From Annona cherimola (taxonomy: Eukaryota; Streptophyta; Magnoliopsida; Magnoliales; Annonaceae): a stretch of DNA of 64,000 nucleotides. The stretch covers positions 22,115,335 to 22,179,334 of the forward strand of contig CM059977.1 of assembly GCA_030490835.1 (NCBI GenBank), given 5' to 3'. This document shows positions 50,095 to 62,094 of this stretch, piece by piece (the first letter of the stretch is position 1; the number at the start of each line of letters is the position of its first letter). The translations under genes were made by a program, and so were the position numbers. The notes below the pieces were generated by a model. The model did not search any database. It saw only the letters and a list, made by a program, of their open reading frames with translations, and had not been told where the DNA came from.

Positions 50095-53042
50095 TCATGA
50101 GCTTGATGGTGCTCCATCTGATGGCCCCTGTTTGGCTTTTCTCTCTTTCCAACGAGCCCACGCCCACCTCAATATCAAGAAACCTCCCAAAGCATACACC
50201 TGAATGACAAAATAAAATATGATAAGGAGTTTCCCTGTGGTTTTTTCAGAGATCAATACATCAGGCATCACTGGCTGCCAACTGGCCACGATCATTACGC
50301 TAAGGCCTTTATTGAGACATGTACTTTCCCACCCTGGGCAAATGATGTGCAGATCAAGATGGCACTCAAGCACAGAAAAGGTCCAGATAGTTGAAGGCAG
50401 AGGTGAAGGCAATTAATGTAAGTTGTGGGCTTCTTAAACGAGGGACTAAAATGGTGAAAGCTCTTATGGGAGGTTGCAAATATCTTCATCACAGAATCCT
50501 TATAGAGGATCAACAGAGAGTCTTTTGGGTAGGCATCAAGAAACCTCCACCATTAATTCCTTAATGGAAGTAGGGCGAGAAATTGCAAGATACAGATGAA
50601 GGGAATGGAAGCAATTTAGAGCTTAGTCTCAAACAAGCTCAATGAAGGTGAATGGCCCATGAACTGGGTTAGGAAGAATACTGAGGGGGCTTAAATATGT
50701 GACCTCAACAAACTTCTACCGATCATAAAATGCACCAAGTAAGGGATAATCCTCCTTAATGCTCATTTCTGGTTCAAAGAATATTAGGATGGTTTGGTGC
50801 AAGTGATTGGAGGTTTATAGTAGAATTTCTATGACGCTCTCCAGATACTTCAATTTTCAAAATCAAAACAAAGAACCATGAATGGTCAAGATATCAACAT
50901 AAACCATGGATGTTGGTCATATGATCAGATTGATAGATCCATTACAGAGAAAAGAAACTGAAAATCTAAAACTATTTCAGGAAAAAAAAAAGAAAAAAAA
51001 AGTGAAGCTTGAAGAACATCGACATTATTGCTAACTGCATGTTCATGAGGTAAGTATGCTGGAATGGTTATCCCAGCCCTTTTGTGGTCATATGCACCGA
51101 TGGATAGATCCCTTACAGAAAAAAGAAAGTAGGAGTCTAAAACTATTTCAGGAAGTGATGCTTGAAGAACATTGACATTATTGGTAACTATATATTCATG
51201 AGGTAAGTATGCTGGATTGATGATCCCAGCCCTTCTGTCATCATGTGCACAGATGGATACATACATTACAGAGGAAAAAACTAGAAGTCTGCAACTATTT
51301 CAGGAAGAAAAAGGTGAAGCTTGAAGAATACTGATGTTATTGGCAACGACATGTTCATCAGGTGAGCATGCTGGGATGGTTATCCCAGACCTTTAAAGAC
51401 TCTATAATTATGAGAGAACAGGGGATGGGAATTGGAATATGTCCGTTTTGATTCCTCTAGAATTTTTGAGAGGCTCAGCAAAGCTTTAGAATCCCCAAAA
51501 AAAAGGAAAAAAAAAATGCAAAACATGTGGATGCGCCCTTCTGTCAGATTATCTTGTCCTGAATGGCAGATGGGTCAAAGCTGCCAGGAACCCTCTTAAT
51601 AAGATGTATCTTCTGGAAATGGGAAGCACAACCGTCCTCTTTTTTGCAACTTTCACCCACTGGCCACTATTATCTTTGGATTATACAGAACAGAAGGAAA
51701 CTTCATCCAGTAATCTAAAAATTTTTATGACACAACTGAAGCCTCTGGACTATGCGCAAATGTCCATGAAAAATTCGACGTGTCAAAAAAAAAAAAAAAA
51801 AGAAGCTCCGACTCAATATACATGAGGTATTACAAGGCATGTGAGATTTGGAATCAAATCAATTCCATTCTCAACCATCATAACAATCTTCAAAATTGTC
51901 ACAAATAGAGTTCAACATGGTTTATGCTATAGTTCTATCTCAAAACTAATTACCAGGACAACTAAAGGAGAAATTCAATTGGATAGCAATAAGGACATTC
52001 TTTCTGTCAGAAAACAAGTTGAAAGAATTAGTGTGGTCAGAAAAGCGGGTGGCAGTGGTGGCAAAAGGAAAACTAGATCCATAATGTGGTTTTCTGCAGA
52101 TATGCCAACCACCAGCAATCAGCGTTGAGAAATTTTGAACTAGTTGACCGTGCTCTGCAATGTAGATTATCCACAACTGCAATAACCTGCCTTGGGTTCC
52201 TTTGCACTTTAAAGCATCTTCTAACCCATCATCAATCACAACTGTGAATATCATTTACAGCCTGAGCATTCTTGATTCTCAGATATCCATTTCAAGATAT
52301 GCTGTGCACAATATAAATATCTGACCCCCCATCAACTGACCACTGAAATACAGTTCACCTCGTTCAAGTAAATCTGTCGTTATCTGCTGAATTTTTTCAA
52401 ATTTCGCAATATTCTAAACCAATTACAAACCACAAGTATATTCAGGAGGAGTCCGGGCCGAGGAGAACCACAAGGGGTATCAAATGGCTTGATTATCAGG
52501 GATTCTGACCTCACTTGGCAAACTCACACAAGTCTTAAAATCATGCTGTCAAGCCAAATAGGGGGGAAAAATGAATTCATGCACTGGAATGAGGAATACC
52601 AAATAGGATTGCAAACTCCTGAATTCAACTAAAATAAGACCAAGACCGTATAGCCGGGCTAACAAAACTGAGGGGAAGAAAGGATGCAACAAATGTATTA
52701 ACCTTTGATTCTCCCAAACTTCTCCAAACACGTCAAAATACAGAGGGGACCTTACAAACAGTTTTCAGCAATATACACTTACTCGCTCAGTTTTCAATCA
52801 TGAAACTAGAATATGATATGAAACTTCCGACATGGAGAGAAAACAAAAGAAATTGCAAGAAATGAGGGCATAGAAGACAAGGAAGCGAGCAGAACCTGCC
52901 ACATGTTTCTAGGGTTCATGTTTTCTGACGGGTCTTCGACTTCGAGCTTGAGAGAAGGAAGCTCCTCGGACTTACGCGACGGGAGGGTGACGACGGGTGG
53001 TCCGAGCTTGCTTCCTTGCTCACCCTCTTCAATGGCTCCCAT
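50095..53042 (-). CDS. Small single-pass membrane protein, 83 aa, function unknown
   Basis: There are two exons, 52896-53042 and 50095-50199, joined in phase 0 across a 2.7 kb GT-AG intron. The first ATG of the open region (MGAIEEGEQGSKLGPP) was taken as start; the longer upstream frame has no ATG. The N-terminal half is acidic and hydrophilic (residues 1-45). The conserved-looking block MNPRNMWQVYALGGF spans the splice, then comes a short hydrophobic, Trp-rich helix (about 50-66), a basic stop-transfer stretch (RWKERKAKQ) and a Ser/Pro tail. The design suggests a type with its N-terminus on one side and a basic C-tail on the other. I believe short plant proteins of this layout exist, but I cannot name the family. 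The intron contains a tandem repeat. Confidence 0.65.
50918..51395. repeat. Intronic tandem repeat, 3-4 units of about 150 bp
   Basis: Units carry GATGGATAGATCC, ATTTCAGGAA, GTGAAGCTTGAAGAAC, ATTATTGGTAACT, GTTCATGAGGTAAGTATGCT and GGTTATCCCAGCCCTT in the same order. A-rich tracts of different length interrupt some units. It lies in the intron of the small membrane protein gene. The repeated open frame on the minus strand reflects the repeat and not a gene. Confidence 0.85.
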
Positions 53043-53486
53043 CTCCGCGTCTGTGCTAGCCTCCAACGAGAGAAGGATTGGATTATCTGCCGCTGCTGCT
53101 CGCTCAGAGGCGTGCCTGGAGCCTTCTGCTGCCTGCGGTGGGCTTTAACCTGTTTCGGCAACTTTAAACAAGGAAAGAAATCTTTATTTTCCTAAAATAC
53201 TAGCAAAATTAACATAATTCTCTGTGGGGAAAACCAATAATATTTGCTCTTAATTATTTATAATATTTTATAAATTTCTCATGTAATAATAATATTTCAT
53301 TCTAAATTCCTTTCATGTAGATAAAGGTTGTGTTAACGACATGAATGAAATAAAAATTTAAGGTAAACTATTATGGTTGGAAGAGAATTTGTGAAATGTT
53401 ATGGATATATTATGAATTATGTGCAAATGTTATTAGTATAAAAGTAATTTTCCTTTTTTTTATAACTTTGCTTGAAAATTGAAATA

Positions 53487-53742
53487 GGTGTTGTTGGTTA
53501 CAACTAAAAGTTTTTAAACCAAAACTTTTCATTCTCCGTAACATTTAATTTTTCAATCATTTATACACATCTTTGTATACAACTATCATACTTTTTAATT
53601 ATTTCTATATAACTATTTATATAATTAGCCTACGTATTTTAACTTTATTTTCTTTACTCTTCATCATTATTGATATTATATGATATTTCTTTTCCATTTC
53701 AAAAATTTTTGTACAAAAATAATTTACTTCCTCCCAAACACA
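53487..53742 (+). repeat. MITE-like family copy m
   Basis: It opens GGTGTTGTTGGTTACAAC and closes CTCCCAAACACA. The body reads AAAACTTTTCATTCTCCG in plus orientation. Confidence 0.75.
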
Positions 53743-54002
53743 TAGCCGAAATTGTGGGCTAAAAATATTAAATACAACACCTTTATGGAAGGGAGGGCTG
53801 AGGGTCAGTGGCAGTAAAATTTTCTAAATTTTAGGAATTTTAAAGGCATTTTTTGATTTATAAACAATTATATATCCCGTATTTTAAAAATATTTGTAAA
53901 ATTATAAGTAGTTTCTAACAATTTTGCTTTTTTTTTTTTTTATCAACACCATTATCTTCTATCTAAATGGCTAATGGCTTTTTAGTATGATATACACGTA
54001 GT

Positions 54003-54187
54003 CAATGTTTTAAAAACCGGACTGAACCGGGCAATTGGACCGGTTGGACCGTTGACCAGTCATGTTCCGGTTCATTGGTTTTTCCGGTTCAACCGTGATT
54101 CCACCGTTGGTTTGCACTGGTTGAACCGGAAAAACCGAGAACCGGTCACAAAACCGGTTCATTGCCCGGTTCGGTTTTTAAACATTG
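54003..54187. mobile_element. CCGGTT-rich hAT-like MITE, 185 bp
   Basis: The terminal repeats CAATGTTTTAAAAACCG and CGGTTTTTAAACATTG bracket a GC-rich foldback interior built from GGTTGAACCGG-like blocks. The flanks are CACGTAGT (53995-54002) and CATGTAGT (54188-54195), an 8-bp target duplication with one mismatch. Such elements are widespread in plant genomes. No coding capacity. Confidence 0.8.
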
Positions 54188-54499
54188 CATGTAGTCCGCA
54201 TGTTTGTAACTCTTTAATATATAATATATTCCAGGTTTTTTGAAATTAGATTTTCAAAGTTCTATTGAATAATAATATCTTTTGCTGAATTTTGGAAATT
54301 TGATTATCAATCATGATGATAATTCTTTTTAAAAAATTCATTACTTTTTGTTATAGTATGTCTTTTATATTAGTTCCTTTCGACTTAAAACTTTGTACAA
54401 CTTTATTTCTAAACCAAACCAGGAATCCGATTTGAAACCGAATTTTACTTCAGAAATTTCACCCAACCCAGAAGTCTGAGCCAATTATTTAAGTAACAT

Positions 54500-54949
54500 T
54501 AATCAAAAGTTCCACATATAAACTTATTTCTGGATTAATGTGCTTCAAAAAAGTAATTTCGTTGCCATTTTGGGACTTGATTTAAAAAATTGTGAACTGG
54601 TTTTAAATGTTTTTAACATATCACTTTGAAATTTAACGCCTGCGGTTTCCAGAAACAATAATTTAAAATTTGAAATAAACACATGCACTTGTATTAGACA
54701 GTTGGGTGGGCACCTCGGCCTGCTGCTCACTTCAGACATCTAACATGCAAGCAATGGTAAGCATACAAAAGTCAGGTTATCGCAAACATGATCCAACCAT
54801 TAGCCAATTCGCATGATTTCACACCAAAAAAATATATATTTCAATTGAATTTGTAGCATTAGTTGCTAAAAATTATCTAACAGTGTGTTGTATACATATC
54901 CATTTTCAATATATTGGCCATTTTCATTTATGGCCACAAGATCAGTGGA
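54500..54949. repeat. 3' flank shared with the tandem NPF paralogue (copy A)
   Basis: The segments AGTTGGGTGGGC and CGGCCTGCT (about 54697-54725) and GATCCAACCATT (about 54791) recur in the same order near 62272-62300 and 63046, so the NPF duplication unit extends about 450 bp beyond the stop codon. Confidence 0.75.
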
Positions 54950-57900
54950 CTAATTGGTAGCTGTGGATGTGCTTCTACTCCCACTCTTGTAAATGTAGGA
55001 CTTGGAAACGTATATGTAGAGAGCTAACTCAATCGCACTCAGCCCTGCAAGAAGCCAATAGAAATAGTCAAGATGGGCGCGGTTGAGATTATTTGAGAAC
55101 CAGCCAACTTTGCCAGGCCCACTGGTTGCAGTCTCTATCAAGGAGATGAGCAAACTGCTGAGGAAGCTCCCAATTCCAAAGATGCACAAGTACAGGGACA
55201 AGCCAACGCTTCGTAGCCCGTCTGGTACTTGATCATAGAAGAATTCTTGCAATCCAACCATCGTAAAGACGTCGGCAACTCCAAATAAGATGTACTGTGG
55301 CACCAGCCACCAGATACTCATTGGCACAGTTGCACTAGGAACTTCAACCAGTCCAGCATCTCTTGCAACTGCCAGTCTCTGGACTTCCACCACAGCTGCC
55401 ACTACCATGGACACCGCAGACAGAAACATCCCAGTGCCTATTCTTTGAAGCATTGTTATGCCAGATGGTAACCCTGTGAAATATCTGATGAATGGAACAA
55501 ATATGCGGTCATAAATGGGCATTGTGACTACAATTGAGAGACTTATGAAGGCCTGTAGAGTTGCAGCTGGTATCTGCAATCTAGATCCTATGCCTCTTTC
55601 CATGGTGCTGCCTTGCTTGGTGAAGAAAGTCGATGATTGTTCAAACACAACCGCATATATCAAACAAGTGGCCCCTATTGGAAACAGTTGCAGAACCCCC
55701 TTTGCTTCTTCCACCTGAGTCACACTGCAAGATCTCCAGCTGTTCTTTGACAAATCTGCATTGCCTTGAGCAGCAACAGCCTGATCAAGAAACCTGACAA
55801 GAGCAAAAAGAGTTCCACATGAAGTTGCAACTATCTTTCCTCCCGATGGAGTTTAAGGCTTTTCAAGGGGCCGTGAAATTTTCAACTACCACAAAATGGA
55901 ATAGGTCGAAACCTGCATTTATTTTTTTCTTACTTGAATTGGTTTGTATGACAAGGAAATGGAGTGTTGCCTTCTTCATCCTTTGCGAACGCTTGATAGC
56001 TTGTATCATTGGCTGAGGTTTTGGCTGTTATATTTCGTGCTGCTGCCACAAAAACTTGCAGAATTCGCACTAATGGATCCTTTTCCTCCATTAAGCTGTA
56101 GCGATATGTCTTGGTCCCAAGCAAGAAAACAACCAATGCAATGCCCATGGAGATGCATGGGATCCCAAATCCCAGGCCCCAACTTAGATTATCTTCAATG
56201 TATGTCACTATCCAAAGTGAAATGAACAGGCTGAAGCAAAGTGCGAAGTACCACCAGTTGAAGAATGAACTCTTGGACTTGCTCTCTTTGGGATCCCGAG
56301 GGTCAAACTGATCAGCTCCAAAGGCCTGCGCAGATGGCTTGTGCCCACCTTGGGCAAGTGCCACCAGATACAGAGAGGAGAAGAAGAAGAAGATCTGAAA
56401 CTTGGTGGGAGGAGCGCAAGATGTGCTTTCACTTTCACAGACAGGAGGCCGGAGAGAAGGAAGCAAGGCAGAGAGAGTCAGCAACCCTAGCCCCTACATG
56501 AGCCCACACGATTAATGCCATTGTTATGACATCAATCGCATAAACAATAATTTCAAAAGAGGGTGCAGGAATACAATGTGGTTGGTGATCCACTCAGTTG
56601 GAATACTACTTAAAAATTCCCTAATGGTTTAGTTTAAAGCCTCTAAATTTACCTATGACCTGAATATAGATGGTTCAAATGGGAATATATTGTCCATACG
56701 CACACAAAAACACACATGACACGCTTACATATGAAACAGCAGAAAAGAATAAAGCTTGGCATATTCTCCAATCCAGGATCATATAATCCATATCGATTAA
56801 TCACAGACTACAGAACAAACTTTTTCCTCTCAGAAAATGAAACAAAAGAAGGGAAGAAACAGGTATTTTCGTCTCTGGATGAGGGATCAGATCGCGGGAG
56901 GGTGTGAATGCAGCCTTTTAATTTCCTTTTAAGAAATTATAGGTTCACTACATCCTTTTGCTTATGTCTAAAATAGTTATTTATGTAATTCTTGATTTTA
57001 TTGAAAAGTTTTTCCTATGTCTTCAAAATTATTCCTAGTAATATAACAAAGATATTCCTCTCATGAATCTTTCTTATTGCTATGTTGTTGATGGTGATTA
57101 CGCAGCCTTGCGCCACCACATTAATGTGTAACCAGATAACTTCATGGCTTCTAATGAATTTTTTTTTCCTCCTGACGTTCTGCTAATAATCACGATATCT
57201 ATACGACTTTTGAGACTTGCTTAATTGGGCAACAAGTAAGCAAATTGACAGTGCGAAAATAGCTACCTCTTGCCACTCTGTATCACATTCCTACAATCAA
57301 AATACTCAAACAGTTCCAATCTTCATCAAACTTGTCAAACCAACCTTAAAGAGGACCTCGATTGGGACAATCTTAAGTGTCTCACAACTTAATTTTAGTC
57401 CATAAAAGACTTGCTTACCAACAAAGGTTTGCATGAACTGAGAGGTACACCGCACCATGAGAACGCGTTGATCAAGTTCCTAAAAACTTCGATTTCCAAC
57501 GGAAGCTTTCCTCCAGCTAACAATTTGATTCCATGAGGAGACGATTCAGAATTGAATGTCCTTTCCAGCATGGGTGCCAAAATGATACACCATAAAAGAA
57601 AATCAACCAAGCTGATACTGAGTCAAAAATTGCCGAAGGCATACCACAATGCAGTGGGAGGAAAGGGGAGAAAAAGCAATTTTCTTAACAAAATGTTTGG
57701 TTGCAGAAATTTCATGATGAAACGAAATAACAAATAAATTTTCATGAGGAAACCAATCCACAAGAAGCTCAAACAAACGCGCAAGCACTTTCAAAAGATC
57801 TTGTTTCGCTCCAAGGAAATTTGGCTTTAGCAACGAATTGAAAACGACAGAGATAAAGCTATTGCCGAAGTGCTATTTTCTGGTTCATTTCGCAATTTCA

Positions 57901-59569
57901 ACGTTTTCTTCTACTTCAATGAGGATTATGCAATGGGTTAGGCAACATTTTTTTGTTGCGAAAAGTCAATTGCGCAGTGATATAATATTAGCTTTCAAAT
58001 TCCTGATATCTGGAGTTCTTTCAAAACTCGAGTCTCAAGGCCTATTTTGCTGTTCATGTTTCAGGCTTCTTTTCATGGACATTGCCCGACTCAAGGCCTA
58101 TTTTGCCGTGTGCCGATTTTTATGCATAAAAGCTAGAATTTCTTTTTTTCTTTTTTTCCGGGAAGCTAGAATTGGTGGCTTGGTTGAAACGAGCTCGCGT
58201 TAAGCCCGGCCAAACAGAGCCATAGCTTCAGTACGCACGATTGTATAATTTCTTGTTTTGGATTTTTTTTTTTTGGCCACTAATAACATCTTATACATGC
58301 GATTTTATAATTTTGATTTTTTTTAATTTCTTGGAATTATGGAAATAAAAAAATGGCACTGTTCATGCTAGGGCCTAAACAGTAGAAAATTTTTATATTT
58401 TCATAATTTTAAAAAATATATAAATTTATAAAAAAATATAATTTATTCTCGGGCCCGCATAAAAAAGGAGCAGCTATGCGTAAGCATAACAGTGTGCTAG
58501 AGTTGGTTTTCACAAAAAAAACAAGAAAGACAGTGTGCTAAAGATTGGGTACTTTTTTTTTTTCGATAAAAAATTTGGGTACATTGAATCGGGACGTTTT
58601 TCGTAGCCGAACGTGGTTTTTGGCAGCAGCTTGTATCTAAAACGATACGGCTGGTTGTGGCTGTGTAGTAAATATGATAAAATTAAAATAAAATTAAAAT
58701 AGACAGGTTAGCTGTGTGAGTTAATAATTAAAAAGTGAAATAATTATATAGAAAAATATGAAAAAATAATTAAAAAATATAATAGTTGTGAAATATAAAA
58801 AATTTTAACTTGATATTTTTTAATTATTTCCAAACATACCCAAACATACCCTGTATCTAAAACGACACGGCTCGAGCTCAAGTAACTCACTGACTGCCCA
58901 GCCTTCTGGAAATCTCACACCCATGAGATGGAAGGCACATGGCTCAGGTGAGCCGCATGTGTGTTATATGCAATGACCACGGTGCTATTTGTTATAACGT
59001 TTTGATTGATAGATCCGGCTTTTTTTTTTCTTTTTTCTGAAACCCCGGCAGCTTCTACGCCATTAGAATTTAGAAACGACATGGCACACATGTCGAAAAG
59101 AAGAAGCAAAAAGAAGAAGCATGCAAGAGAGGAGGGGAAGGGAAGGCACCAGGATGTAGAGGATGGAGGAGAAGAGGATGGTGTGATAGCGGCCCAGGCA
59201 GGAATCGGCCACGAACGCTCCCAGCAGCGGAAATATCGCTGACGCACCCGACCACGCGTCCACGTTCGCCGCCGCCGACGCCGTCGATTGCCGCAGCGGC
59301 CCCGTCAGATAGCTTATCAGATTCGATGCTATCCCGCAATATGCGAACCTCTCCGCCATCTCCACTCCTGCCGCCACACATCATCATTTCTCATGAGATT
59401 TGTATTGGACTGTTCGATTCGCATGCATCTGCGGGTGACGGTGCTTACCTATGATAAAGAAGGCCGACTTCCAGCCGCCGGTGGAGGATCGGGCGACGGG
59501 CCGGCCCCGGTAATCGACGGAGCCATCGACGGCGTCTCCCAGCAGAGCGTCGGTGGCTGAGATCGCCAT
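54950..59569 (-). CDS. NRT1/PTR family (NPF) transporter, NPF5-like
   Basis: There are four exons from 59569 down: 59449-59569, 59150-59367, 55934-56493 and 54950-55793, giving 580 aa. NPF proteins are 12-helix proton-coupled carriers of nitrate, peptides or hormones in the plasma or vacuolar membrane. The proton-coupling ExxER motif is at 43-47 ([11 protein letters not shown]) in the first helix. Later marks are [20 protein letters not shown] in the PTR signature region, the central loop (AKDEEG), then FLDQA and [11 protein letters not shown]. The start is the first ATG of the open exon ([12 protein letters not shown]). The C-terminus is Ser/Thr-rich. Subfamily 5 (NPF5.10-like) is my judgement from overall resemblance; the substrate cannot be read. 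Intron 2 is 2.66 kb and contains a MITE. A tandem copy lies about 3.6 kb upstream in gene order. Confidence 0.95.
58657..58840 (-). repeat. MITE-like family copy n (NPF intron 2)
   Basis: A degraded minus-orientation body (TAAAATTAAAATAGACAGGT, AAAAATATGAAAAAATAATT) ends TTTCCAAACATACCC. The left end is unclear. Confidence 0.5.
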
Positions 59570-59974
59570 GTTCCCCGATTTGGATGAAATGGCGGAAGGA
59601 GCGACGCCGGGGCCGTCTTTGGCAACAAATCCAAGGAATGGGTATGCTGGATTGTCCAAAAATACTGGCTTACATTTATCACTCTGTCTAAAAGGTCAAC
59701 GGTTTGTTGGCTATTTAGTAACGTATACATGTAGCACGTATGTTTGCATTTTTTTTTATAAAAAAATTGATAATGTACATATGTTTACGACAAGACACTT
59801 GATATTACAAATCAGCTTATTCGTGCACGGGAGACGCTAAGCTTTCCAAAAATTTTTAGAGACAAAGCTATACCTATAATTTCTATATATATAAAAAAGC
59901 TATACCTATAAACTCGATGCAGAACCCCAACACTTGAAGGGACAATTCCGGACTTCCACCGTTGGAAAGATTCC

Positions 59975-60233
59975 GGGTGTGTTTGATAACTAGTAAAAAT
60001 TTTTAAGTTAAAATTTTTAAGTTTGAAATTTTTTACTTTCTATAATTATCCTATTTTTTAATTATTTCTTCATATTTCTCTATACAACTACCTTACTTTT
60101 CAATTATTTCTATACAACTACCAACACAACTAATTTATTTCTTTCAACTTTATTATATTTACTCCTCGTCATTTGACAACTTCTATTCTTTATAATTTTT
60201 CATCAAAAGTTTTATCCATTCTCAAATACACTC
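59975..60233 (+). repeat. MITE-like family copy o
   Basis: It opens GGGTGTGTTTGATAACTAGT and closes CATTCTCAAATACACTC. The body is complete in plus orientation. This is a good reference copy for the family. Confidence 0.8.
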
Positions 60234-60840
60234 TCGATACCGTGCTGGGTATTTGGCTGCCCACTGCATGTACCAACTGGGCACACTGAGTTGGCGTATG
60301 TTTGCAACTCTAAATATAGTGGTTGGCGGAAAGCTTTTTTCTTATATAATTAGTTGTGGTATTCATCGTAAATTTGTACCATGAATATATGAGGAAGGTA
60401 ATCAGTAAAAGAGAAAGAAATTAAAATAGATAATACAATTATCTTGGAAGATGTAAAAAAGTTAAAAATATATTTCTTTTTTCTCTTCCCAATTGAACTC
60501 ATTATATATTCTATGTTTTTAAAATTAAATTTTAAGTTCTATTTAATAATAGTATTTTTTGCTAACAGTAAAAAAATTCGTAACTTTTTTCTAGACGGTG
60601 TTTAGCAAAAAAGAAATTTGACACATCTAAAATTTTTCATTCTCCGTAGTTTATTTGTCAATTAACAAAACTTGCACATTTTACAAAACTTTTCAACTTG
60701 CGAGGAGCGTCTGGTAAAAAAACGTCATTTCAATCAGTCGATTTTTCACATCATCGTTCACTAGTGCACTCCTATACCTGTCAATGGCACAATTGCATCC
60801 ACCGGTGCAGGTCAAATTTCCATTGCATGATGCACATTCC

Positions 60841-61115
60841 GGGTGTGTTTGGTTAGAGATAAATATTTTTGATGAAATTTTTTAAATGTAAAAGTTGTCC
60901 GCTTGATAGAAAATAATGTGATATGATAAGAGTAATAATAAAGTGTGAAGAGAATAAAATTAAAATAGATGAGTTAGTTGTATGGGTAGTTGCACATAAA
61001 TGATTGAAAAGAAGAGTAATTCATGTAAAGAATACGAAAAAATAATTTTAAAAAAGAATAATTATGGAGAATGAAAAGTTTTAATTGATATTTTTTTGCC
61101 CAATCAAATATAACC
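60841..61115 (-). repeat. MITE-like family copy p
   Basis: It opens GGGTGTGTTTGGTTAGAG and closes GCCCAATCAAATATAACC, with body AATAATGTGATATGATAAGA in minus orientation. Confidence 0.75.
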
Positions 61116-61194
61116 TTACTGTGCCCACATGACCAGCGCTGATGATGGCTGCAGTTGGTCAACATGCCATCAAATGTTGATTGTTTTCAACTCT

Positions 61195-61419
61195 ACAAAA
61201 ACATTACTAAAGTTTTACAACTTCTTAGAAATCAATCATTGATTTGTATCTTCTCGTACAATTATTTTATTTTTCAATCATTTTTCCCATGAATATATAT
61301 GCAACAACTATATCTATTTTATCTTTATTTTATTTACTCCTTATCATTATCTTTATTGTATCACATCCATTCTCAATTTAAAAAATTTCTGTACATAAAA
61401 CAAATATCGAATACACTCA
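61195..61419 (+). repeat. MITE-like family copy q
   Basis: The body has TTATTTTATTTACTCCTTATC and TGTATCACATCC and closes ATATCGAATACACTC. The left end is less clear. Confidence 0.55.
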
Positions 61420-62094
61420 TAATAAGCCTTGTATACTAGCTCCTTTCAAGTAAAAAATTTCATAACTTTTTGCTATAATATGCTTGGCATATTATTTCCT
61501 TTTCATTTTAAAATTAATTTAGAGTGAAATTTCTAAATAACCTAATTTTATACTTGAAAGTATGATTAATATTTCAACTTGAAACTTTGTTTTACAAACA
61601 ACTTTGGCATGAAGATATGATTGAAGTTCAACCCACTTGTTAGTCATGGTAGCGTAAAATTGATTCTGATTTGCTGTAGTGAAGGATCTGAGATCCTCAC
61701 ATAGAATGTGTATCCGTGTTCTCAATAGCTTTTTAAAATTTCAAGACAGCTTTTTCAATTTACAATATAAATTTTTTATTTTCAATACACATCATTATAT
61801 TCATAACTCATTTCTCTATTCCATTTAAGGCTTTTGAATTCTTACCCTTAGTCGCGGGAACGTGGCTTTCACTAGTTCCTTCACTTTTTTTTCAAGAAAA
61901 ATTTAACATCTTAACTACATATACCCTCATCATTCAATTATTTTTCATACAAGTAACCTATTTATTCTAATTTTTTATCCATCATATCACATCACTCTCG
62001 CATTTTTTTTAAAAAATACTTTCTTTCCTAACTTCTCACTTCCCCACCCTAATCACATCATCAATTATTCAATTATTTAATCATAAATATAAAC

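Larger units (their letters stand above)
53043..54949. other. Intergenic region between the small membrane protein gene and the NPF gene
   Basis: It contains the likely promoter of the minus-strand small gene (just above 53042), a MITE-like copy (53487-53742), a CCGGTT-rich MITE (54003-54187) and, from about 54500, sequence shared with the 3' flank of the tandem NPF copy near 62100-63200. No supported protein gene. Confidence 0.6.

Noticed and set aside
50925..51266. Repeated 113-codon frame on the minus strand
   Set aside because: The internal peptide repeat comes from the intronic DNA tandem array, with no start context or homology.
51841..52254. Open frames on both strands, about 95-102 codons
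   Set aside because: They lie in the long intron of the small membrane gene, have no recognised domain and no match to the flanking exons.
52916..53161. Longer frame at the small membrane gene starting near 53161
   Set aside because: It needs a TTG start and is in a different frame from the block that splices to the membrane helix.
57603..58203. Open frames of up to 121 codons
   Set aside because: They lie in NPF intron 2 and have no recognisable domain.
59570..59730. Upstream extension of the first NPF exon (MDNPAYPF-like)
   Set aside because: It would begin at a TTG; the first ATG at 59569 gives the normal NPF N-terminus.
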